From Kofleriaceae bacterium (lineage in GTDB: Bacteria > Myxococcota_A > Polyangia > Haliangiales > Haliangiaceae), in NCBI GenBank assembly GCA_016763395.1, contig JAESTW010000246.1, forward strand, positions 1 to 10,801: a stretch of 10,801 nt of DNA, written 5' to 3'. Position 1 is the stretch's first letter. The number at the start of each line of letters is the position of its first letter. Under the pieces are notes generated by a model. It saw nothing but the letters and a program-made list of their open reading frames with translations. It was not told the DNA's origin and did no database searches. Of the stretch, positions 1 to 5,446 are shown piece after piece. The translations under genes were made by a program, and so were the position numbers.

Positions 1-286
1 CTCTAGCCTGCGATCCCTTTTCGAAATTTCGGTAGGCACTGACAACCAAAACAACGACGGAGATAAGTGCCATTCCACTGAACGCACGGTGAGCGAACTC
101 AATTCGGGTGTGCCAGTCGTCGAATCCTGGCAACAAACTACCATGGCAGCTCGGCCAACTTTCTCCGCAGCCAGCGCCAGATCCAGTCGCGCGAACCAGG
201 GTTCCCCCCAAAACGGTGAACACGTTGATCACCAGCGCTGCCCAAGCGATGGGAATTGTCATTGGTCTAGACTGAGTCTTGCTCAT
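1..286 (-). CDS. ctaA: Heme A synthase, CtaA/COX15 family (N-terminal part, truncated by window edge)
   Basis: I translated this directly from the reverse strand: an ATG at 286 opens 95 codons that run off the left edge, so no stop is visible. The enzyme family oxidises the C8 methyl of heme O to give heme A for aa3-type cytochrome oxidases in the inner membrane. Visible features are a first membrane helix around residues 12-30, the family signature GGTLVRATGSGAGC (27-40), a cysteine pair C40/C47 with C-x6-C spacing in the first outer loop, and ExxH (E63, H66) in IEFAHR, the glutamate and heme-ligand histidine region of helix 2. A second helix follows at about 68-85. An alternative ATG lies at 262, but the 286 start leaves a normal short cytoplasmic N-terminus. 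No clear Shine-Dalgarno is seen. The gene is divergent from the one at 335. Family assignment is secure; only the N-terminal third can be judged. Confidence 0.9.
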   Translation of the reverse strand, partial: MSKTQSRPMTIPIAWAALVINVFTVLGGTLVRATGSGAGCGESWPSCHGSLLPGFDDWHTRIEFAHRAFSGMALISVVVLVVSAYRNFEKGSQAR

Positions 287-334
287 GGCACGCGAAAGGT
301 AGCACTCTGGCCTTTCTCGTGACAGTGTGCCGCC
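287..334. promoter_or_regulatory. Divergent intergenic region with imperfect inverted repeat
   Basis: This 48-base gap separates the divergent ctaA and MBL-fold genes, so any promoters for both must sit here or inside the coding ends. It contains an imperfect 9-base inverted repeat, CGCGAAAGG (291-299) and CCTTTCTCG (311-319), with 8 of 9 positions pairing and an 11-base centre. It could be an operator or a hairpin in either leader. I see no convincing -10/-35 pair on either strand. The function is inferred from position only. Confidence 0.25.
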
Positions 335-1369
335 GTGGTTCGAAGGGCTAAATCGTCACCGCCTCAGGTGGCCCCCATAACGTGGAGAGATGGCATTCAC
401 ATCCGAGACACGGCAATTTGGTGTGATGCGGTTCGGGCACGCGACATTTGCTTTGTTTCCTCTGCATCTCGCCTGCGCGGTGCCAAACACGGCCAACTCA
501 TTGCGACACCAGACACCTTGCGGCTCTTGCAATCGCGCAATCCCGCCGATTCACAAGCTTCGATGGAAGCGCCACTGGCAGTTCCCTTTGGCCATCCTTT
601 TACGCTGGGAACGCACCGTCTCGAACTCTTCTCGTCCGGACATGGACTCGGCGCAAGTTCCCTTCTCGTCCGAACAGGAGAGGAGACAACACTCTATGCG
701 GGCGCAGTGAACCCCTACGGCTCGGAACTCGGTGGCGCAATCGACCACCGCGCCGCAGACATTTTGGTAGTCGCAGCTCGGTACGGACAAGCCCACTTTG
801 ACTTCTCTCAGGCAGAGCAGGAGATACAAAAGCTAGTCACACGCTGCCAGGAGATCTGTGAGGCCGGTGGCGTGACGGTACTACTTATTCGCAATTCACT
901 CAAAGCGATGGATGCAGCGGCAATACTGACTAAGCAGCAATTGCCCGTACACGCGCATCACTCTTTTCATACCATCGCCAAATGTGACCCGAGATTGCAA
1001 ATGCCGGGCTCCACTGTAAAACGCTGGAATGCCAAGGGCAAAGGCGCCCGTGTACTCTTGTGGCCAGCACGCTCTAGAAACACCATCGATGTAGAGCGCT
1101 TGCCAAGCAAAAGCAGGATCCTCTTGGTTTCAGGCTCGGCAGTATCCGCGGAGGCGCTGAGTGCTGCACGCGCTGACGAGGGCATCATATGGAGTGATGA
1201 AGCTGACTTTAAGGGGCTGATTTCCTACATAGAAAGCTCCAAAGCAACTCAGGTGTATCTCACAAGTGCTCCAGATGACGGGGATGAAGTAGCTCAAGCG
1301 TTGCCAGGAATTCGAATCCAGGCCATCGGTCCGCCAAAGCAACTGCACTTATTCGGCGATTCGGTGTAG
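335..1369 (+). CDS. MBL-fold/beta-CASP exonuclease-like protein, apparently catalytically inactive
   Basis: This 344-residue protein follows the layout of the bacterial ligase-associated/RNA-processing exonuclease family (metallo-beta-lactamase plus beta-CASP, usually about 330 aa). Seen in order: the N-terminal ITWRDGIHIRDTAIWCDA block (15-32), IATPDTLRLL (56-65), PFGHPFTLG (84-92), SGHGLGASS (101-109), LYAGAVNPYG (120-129), ARYG (148-151), SDEADFKGLISYIE (287-300) and QVYLTS (306-311). The metal site is degraded. The expected HxHxDH reads S43-A-S45-R-L47-R48, the TGD aspartate is A124, the beta-CASP SDHADF histidine is E289, and the final TH is T-S311. Only H103 remains. The frame is otherwise intact, so this looks like a maintained pseudoenzyme and not decay. 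The C-terminus holds QLHLF (336-340), resembling a bacterial sliding-clamp-binding motif. The start is GTG; another in-frame GTG at 368 is closer to the first conserved block. Neither has a strong ribosome site. Function is unknown; a scaffolding role in DNA repair is inference. Confidence 0.75.
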   Translation: MVRRAKSSPPQVAPITWRDGIHIRDTAIWCDAVRARDICFVSSASRLRGAKHGQLIATPDTLRLLQSRNPADSQASMEAPLAVPFGHPFTLGTHRLELFSSGHGLGASSLLVRTGEETTLYAGAVNPYGSELGGAIDHRAADILVVAARYGQAHFDFSQAEQEIQKLVTRCQEICEAGGVTVLLIRNSLKAMDAAAILTKQQLPVHAHHSFHTIAKCDPRLQMPGSTVKRWNAKGKGARVLLWPARSRNTIDVERLPSKSRILLVSGSAVSAEALSAARADEGIIWSDEADFKGLISYIESSKATQVYLTSAPDDGDEVAQALPGIRIQAIGPPKQLHLFGDSV

Positions 1370-1408
1370 CCCTAACCTCAAAGTGACAATGACCTGGCGG
1401 CATAAACC

Positions 1409-1424
1409 GAGAGCTTAAGCTCTC
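1409..1424. repeat. Perfect 16-base palindrome downstream of the MBL-fold gene
   Basis: GAGAGCTTAAGCTCTC is an exact palindrome 40 bases after the stop codon at 1369. As RNA it can fold into a 6-bp stem with a TTAA loop, and a shifted pairing (CGAGAG 1408-1413 with CTCTCG 1422-1427) is also possible. No T-run follows on the plus strand, so it is not a textbook intrinsic terminator. It could be a weak terminator, an RNA-processing hairpin or a dyad protein site. Confidence 0.35.
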
Positions 1425-1434
1425 TCGCCCCCAA

Positions 1435-1456
1435 GCACGCAATCTACGGCGCGTGC
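1435..1456. repeat. Short inverted repeat in the gap before the PBP gene
   Basis: GCACGC (1435-1440) and GCGTGC (1451-1456) form a perfect 6-base inverted repeat with a 10-base loop. Together with the palindrome just upstream it makes two adjacent hairpin-prone elements in the 224-base gap. The rest of that gap (1457-1593) shows no other gene. Confidence 0.25.
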
Positions 1457-1543
1457 TCGGATTTGGCAAACCTCACCATAAGAGACTATGCTGAAGTTCT
1501 CCAAACACGCTGCGCTCTGCGCGCCACACCGTATCTAACGCAC

Positions 1544-1571
1544 TTGAGAACGTTTCTACTCGCCATTTATT
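1544..1571 (+). promoter_or_regulatory. Weak candidate sigma70-type promoter for the PBP-tat operon
   Basis: TTGAGA (1544-1549) and TTTATT (1566-1571) are separated by 16 bases and lie just ahead of the GTG at 1594. Each matches the consensus at 4 to 5 of 6 positions. The predicted transcript start near 1578 falls almost on the Shine-Dalgarno-like TTGAGG (1578-1583), leaving a very short leader. The match is suggestive only. Confidence 0.25.
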
Positions 1572-1593
1572 GTCACATTGAGGTTCAGCTACC

Positions 1594-3729
1594 GTGAGAT
1601 TTGCCGTCAGCATCGCCAACTCGGGCAGCCGAGCCCTGTGGTGGAGAGTCTTGCTGGCATTGTTCTTATGGCTGTGGATTGCCATACCAGTCGTGGGTGG
1701 CCTGGCGCTTGTGCACTTGGTTCGAAGCAATGCCGAAGGTCTACCTCTTGTGCCCAATTTACAGGCGTGGGCACTCGCCGCTCCTCGGACGACCGTGATT
1801 CTGGCAGCGGACAACACCATTTTGGCCGAACTGCCTTTTCTTCAAAACGGCCAAAGCGGACACCGAATCCCTCTGAAGAATGAAGACATCCCGGCAATCT
1901 TGCGGAAAGCGATTCTCGCAGCGGAGGACATTCGCTTCTATGAGCATCATGGTGTTGATGTGCGATCGGTCCTCCGCTCAGCGTGGAAGAACTATCGTGC
2001 GGGACATGTCGTGGAAGGTGCATCGACAATCACTCAGCAACTTGCCCGTGGGTTGGTCTCGGACATTGGCAATGAACGCAGCGTACGGCGCAAAATCCGT
2101 GAGGCACTGCTGGCCAGACGCATTGCGAAATGCTTCAGCAAAGACGAGATTTTCCAAACCTATGCCAACTATGTTTTTCTCGGTGCCAATGCCTACGGAT
2201 TTGGCGCCGCTGCTCGTGCCTACTTTGCTACGCCACTGGACGAGCTGAGTCTTGCCCAGGTCGCCCTTTTGTCCGGACTCATCCAGATCCCCGGACGGGG
2301 CAACCCCTACAGAAACCCTGAGGTGGCAATTCAGCGACGCAACGTGATTTTGCACCGCATGCGTGACGCAAAGATGATTAGCCTCGTTGAGCATGACCTT
2401 GCTATTCAAACGCCTTTGTCCCTCAAGCGCCCAGTCGAGTGGTACGGCCACATTGCTCCCTGGGCCACTGAGCACGCGAGACGAATGGCCAAGAAACTGA
2501 TACCGGACAACTTCTCTCGAGGCGGACTAACCATTCGCACGAGCATTCACCCGCAGACAACAACCATCAGTGAAGAAGCCGCTGCCACTCATTTGAAACT
2601 AGTGCAAGGCGACAATGAAGAAGCTCCACAAGTCGCAGCACTCGTTTTTGACCACAGAAGCGGCTACATCTCAATCATGGTTGGCGGCAGTGATTGGCAA
2701 GAAAACCAATTCAACCGGACAACCCAAGGTTGCAGGCAACCCGGAAGCGCCTTTAAGCCTATTGTGTACGGGGCGGCCCTAGAAGCAAAGGTCATTACTC
2801 CGGCCACGCCACTTCGAGACGGCCCTATTAGTGAGTACGATCCGCAGCTCATGGTCTTCTGGAAACCGTCCAACAGCGGACGTGAATTCCGAGGTCTAGC
2901 CATTGCCCAAGACGCACTCGCCTCCTCGCTCAATACACCCGCCGTCGAAGTCTTTGATCTGGTTGGCAGTAAAGCAGTAGTAGAGTTTTCCCTAGCTCTT
3001 GGTATTAGCACTCCATTGCGCGAAAATCGGCACCTTGCCCTGGGCGCTAGCTGTGTCATTCCTATGGAGTTGGCCGGCGCTTTCGCAACCATAGCGGAAG
3101 GCGGACACGCAGCAAATCCGATTGTTGTTACGTCCATCCGTGATCGAGGACAGCTCGTGCTCGACCGTTCAGACTTCGCAGATCCCCAGCTCAGTGCCAG
3201 CCGCAGACTTGATCGAATCGTGCAACAATCGAGCGCGCGCAAACAACGAGTACTCGACGAGCACACCGCCTACCAACTTCGGAGTATGCTGCGGGCGGTT
3301 GTCACTCGAGGAACGGGCCGCTCCGCGCGTGACATGCCAATGCCGGTTGCAGGGAAAACCGGGACCACAAATGACAATGTCGATGCTTGGTTTGTAGGAT
3401 TTAGCGCCCGAGTGACTGCTGCCGTGTGGCTCGGTCATGATGACCCGAGTATTAAACTCGGCCGGGGGCAAGATGGTTCCCATGCTGCGCTGCCACTGTG
3501 GATGACTATAATGAACGCATCTCCCGATGCCCCGGGCGGTGAGGTTCCCGGAAATCCACCTGTGGGGCTGCAATCTGCGTCGATTGACCGAAACTCGGGG
3601 CTCTTGGCCCTGCCCAAGTCTGGAAGCGCAATCCAACTCTATTTCCAAGCCGGCACGACGCCAACCGAAGTCTCAAAAACTGCGACACAAGTGCATCAGG
3701 ACTTTGCCCGCAACACCTCTTCCTTCTGA
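1594..3729 (+). CDS. mrcA: Class A penicillin-binding protein (bifunctional transglycosylase/transpeptidase, PBP1A-like)
   Basis: This is a peptidoglycan synthase that polymerises lipid II into glycan strands and cross-links them, anchored in the inner membrane facing the periplasm. The 711 residues show one N-terminal membrane helix (18-43). A GT51 transglycosylase domain follows, with EDIRFYEHHGVD (111-122, catalytic E111), EGASTITQQLAR (141-152), RRKIREALLA (165-174, second glutamate E170) and KDEIFQTYANYVFLG (183-197). The transpeptidase domain has QPGSAFKP (nucleophile S385, K388), SLN (445-447) and KTGTTND (588-594). It ends with the family's SIDRNSGLLALP stretch and a GTTPTE motif. All catalytic motifs are intact. 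It is shorter than E. coli PBP1A (about 850 aa), so the extra middle domain is probably absent. The GTG start is supported by TTGAGG ten bases upstream and by the short N-terminus before the helix. The tat genes follow 12 bases downstream, suggesting one transcript. The family is certain; the 1A subclass is likely. Confidence 0.93.
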   Translation: MRFAVSIANSGSRALWWRVLLALFLWLWIAIPVVGGLALVHLVRSNAEGLPLVPNLQAWALAAPRTTVILAADNTILAELPFLQNGQSGHRIPLKNEDIPAILRKAILAAEDIRFYEHHGVDVRSVLRSAWKNYRAGHVVEGASTITQQLARGLVSDIGNERSVRRKIREALLARRIAKCFSKDEIFQTYANYVFLGANAYGFGAAARAYFATPLDELSLAQVALLSGLIQIPGRGNPYRNPEVAIQRRNVILHRMRDAKMISLVEHDLAIQTPLSLKRPVEWYGHIAPWATEHARRMAKKLIPDNFSRGGLTIRTSIHPQTTTISEEAAATHLKLVQGDNEEAPQVAALVFDHRSGYISIMVGGSDWQENQFNRTTQGCRQPGSAFKPIVYGAALEAKVITPATPLRDGPISEYDPQLMVFWKPSNSGREFRGLAIAQDALASSLNTPAVEVFDLVGSKAVVEFSLALGISTPLRENRHLALGASCVIPMELAGAFATIAEGGHAANPIVVTSIRDRGQLVLDRSDFADPQLSASRRLDRIVQQSSARKQRVLDEHTAYQLRSMLRAVVTRGTGRSARDMPMPVAGKTGTTNDNVDAWFVGFSARVTAAVWLGHDDPSIKLGRGQDGSHAALPLWMTIMNASPDAPGGEVPGNPPVGLQSASIDRNSGLLALPKSGSAIQLYFQAGTTPTEVSKTATQVHQDFARNTSSF

Positions 3730-3741
3730 TAGGCTGCCGGC

Positions 3742-4482
3742 ATGTTCGGATTGGGCATGGGCGAGATTGTTCTTATCGCCGTCGTTGCATTGCTAGTACT
3801 TGGACCAGAGCGCCTACCCGGCGCGGCGAAAGCTATTGGCAAAGGCATTCGCGACCTGAGGCAACAGACAAAAGCTCTACAGGCGACCATCGAGTCCGAC
3901 ACACAAATCGGAGACGCTGTCCGCGAAATCAAGGGCGCTCTTCGCGGCGATCCTGAGACTCTCTACAAAAAAGTAACTGGTGACGATTGGCAAGGCTCTG
4001 ATTCTCCACCCATTGTTAGTTCGCCAGAGAACTCTTCTGAAAAAGAGGGCGAGCAGGGGAAGAGCGATGACGCCACTAAATCAGGCGAAAGCGGTAGCTC
4101 GGACAACGAGGACTCGAATCGCGAATCGCTGAAGGGTGACGACGCAAAGAGCGACTCATCGAATGGCGATGACTCTGAGAAAGAGTCCTCCGGCAGTGCT
4201 GCCCCAGCAACGGCTACACGGGATTTTGTGAAAGAGCTCATCGACAAAGAGTTCTCCAATACGGATGACGCTTGGGGCAAGGCTCCAAGCAATCCTCATG
4301 AGGGCGATGACTCTTCGAACGACGACAGCTCGGACATTGTCGAAGCGAACGCCTCTGAGCCGGATCCGGACATGCCCATCATCAAACCGGCATCTAACAC
4401 AATGGCACGTCACGAAGTGATCGATGACGAGAGCGAGGACGATCAAAACGATCAAGCCTCTACCGACACGGCCAATGTCTGA
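3742..4482 (+). CDS. tatB: Twin-arginine translocase TatA/TatB-family protein, TatB-like, with long acidic tail
   Basis: This is a component of the Tat system, which exports folded proteins across the inner membrane; TatB works with TatC as the signal-peptide receptor. The N-terminus has the family plan: a short periplasmic start with E8, a membrane helix (8-20), the hinge and LGPERLP (20-26), then a basic amphipathic helix (about 27-50). The PERLP hinge favours TatB over TatA, though assignment from sequence alone is not absolute. From about residue 85 to 246 the protein is low-complexity and rich in Ser, Asp, Glu, Asn and Gly, making it 246 aa against about 90 for TatA and about 170 for E. 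coli TatB. One small ordered-looking island, TRDFVKELIDKEF (159-171), interrupts the tail. A weak AGG sits about eight bases before the ATG. The gene starts 12 bases after the PBP stop and overlaps tatC by 8 bases. No separate TatA is in the window. Confidence 0.88.
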   Translation: MFGLGMGEIVLIAVVALLVLGPERLPGAAKAIGKGIRDLRQQTKALQATIESDTQIGDAVREIKGALRGDPETLYKKVTGDDWQGSDSPPIVSSPENSSEKEGEQGKSDDATKSGESGSSDNEDSNRESLKGDDAKSDSSNGDDSEKESSGSAAPATATRDFVKELIDKEFSNTDDAWGKAPSNPHEGDDSSNDDSSDIVEANASEPDPDMPIIKPASNTMARHEVIDDESEDDQNDQASTDTANV

Positions 4483-5446
4483 GTCCCCGCCAAGTAAGCC
4501 CGATTCAGCCGAGTACCCCAACGAATCGCCACACCCGGGTGTCACCGCCAAAGAAGCCGAACTCGCAGAGGGTCGCATGGCTTGCAGCGGCCATATTCGA
4601 GAGCTGCGCGACCGGCTTCGAAATGCGGTCATCGCGCTGACCATTGGTTTCGGAATCTCTCTCAAGTTTGCAGAAGACATCTTCGTAATATTGGCCAGGC
4701 CTATTCAGGAGGCGTGGCTAAAGCTATCGCCAGACAATGATGCTCTCGGAACTGGTGTTTCCTTCTACTTCCACGGCCTCATAGACCCCTTCTGGGCATA
4801 CTTTTCCATTGCCTTTTGGTCCGGGATTTTTATCGCTTCGCCGGTGATTTTCTACCAAGTGTGGAAGTTCATTTCTCCTGGTCTCTACAAGAATGAGAGA
4901 CGCTGGGGCGTGGCTTTCGCAACTGTGTCAGCGATGCTTTTCTTCCTTGGTGCAACCTTTTGCTACTACATTGTACTTCCGACGGTATGCGAGTTCTTAT
5001 TAGGCTACTCGAACAACAATTTGGGTTCTGCCAACATTACTCTATTGCCCGAATTGACTATTCGTGACTACTTCGACTTTGCGAAGCGCTTGCTAATCGG
5101 CTTTGGACTGATCTTTGAGCTGCCGCTCGTTATATTGGTGATGGCAGTCATGGGTCTCGTCACCCACCGAAGTCTGTGGAAATTCAACCGCTGGGCAATC
5201 CTTCTCTCCTTCGTAATCTCGGCTGCGCTCACGCCACCGGACATCTACTCTCAGATGTTTATGGCCGGCCCGCTGATCGTGCTCTACAACATCTCTATCA
5301 TCCTCGCTTTCTTCGTTACGATCTCCAAAGAACGCAAACAGAGAGCTATGGAGGCTGGGCCAAATGAAGAGGTAGACGAAGGCGCCAAGGGCGATAAGAG
5401 CGATACGCCGGATAAGAGCGATAAGAGCGATAAGAGCGATGAGTAA
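4475..5446 (+). CDS. tatC: Sec-independent protein translocase subunit TatC
   Basis: This six-helix inner-membrane protein recognises twin-arginine signal peptides. I chose the ATG at 4475 (323 aa) over an in-frame GTG at 4424, because the upstream choice would overlap tatB by far more and the ATG makes an 8-base ATGTCTGA overlap typical of coupled genes. Family landmarks: HIRELRDRL (40-48, E43 matching the signal-binding glutamate), WKFISPGLYKNERR (130-143, E141), LIFELPLVI (212-220, E215), and LTPPDIYSQ (252-260, D256). Membrane helices fall near 50-66, 108-130, 146-168, 203-228, 238-252 and 262-283. Unusual parts are a roughly 37-residue polar N-terminal extension before the first conserved block and a hydrophilic C-terminal tail ending in repeated DKS triplets encoded by a 9-base DNA repeat. 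It lies between tatB and a membrane protein gene, overlapping both. Confidence 0.93.
   Translation: MSESPPSKPDSAEYPNESPHPGVTAKEAELAEGRMACSGHIRELRDRLRNAVIALTIGFGISLKFAEDIFVILARPIQEAWLKLSPDNDALGTGVSFYFHGLIDPFWAYFSIAFWSGIFIASPVIFYQVWKFISPGLYKNERRWGVAFATVSAMLFFLGATFCYYIVLPTVCEFLLGYSNNNLGSANITLLPELTIRDYFDFAKRLLIGFGLIFELPLVILVMAVMGLVTHRSLWKFNRWAILLSFVISAALTPPDIYSQMFMAGPLIVLYNISIILAFFVTISKERKQRAMEAGPNEEVDEGAKGDKSDTPDKSDKSDKSDE
5393..5437 (+). repeat. 9-base tandem repeat (GATAAGAGC) at the 3' end of tatC
   Basis: Five head-to-tail 9-base units lie here: GATAAGAGC at 5393, 5411, 5420 and 5429, with a diverged GATACGCCG at 5402. Because the period is a multiple of three, the array encodes in-frame Asp-Lys-Ser triplets in the TatC tail. 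It stops one base before the ATG of the next gene (5439), so it also forms the translation-initiation context of that gene. Confidence 0.85.

Noticed and set aside
89..322. Plus-strand ORF of 77 codons at the left edge
   Set aside because: It is antisense to the clear heme A synthase reading frame; its translation has no recognisable pattern.
1978..2475. Minus-strand ORF of 165 codons
   Set aside because: It is antisense to the conserved GT51 domain of the PBP.
2664..3266. Minus-strand ORF of 200 codons
   Set aside because: It is antisense to the transpeptidase domain of the PBP, including S385 and the SLN motif; a shadow of a well-supported gene.
4424..4474. Upstream in-frame GTG start for tatC
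   Set aside because: It would add 17 Arg/Thr/Pro-rich residues encoded inside the tatB tail; the ATG at 4475 forms the usual short start/stop overlap.
4156..4680. Minus-strand ORF of 174 codons across the tatB/tatC junction
   Set aside because: It arises opposite the low-complexity acidic tail of TatB; Arg/Ser-rich antisense product with no family signal.
5393..5437. Tandem repeat as a CRISPR or iteron array
   Set aside because: Units are 9 bases, contiguous, without spacers, and lie in frame within tatC.
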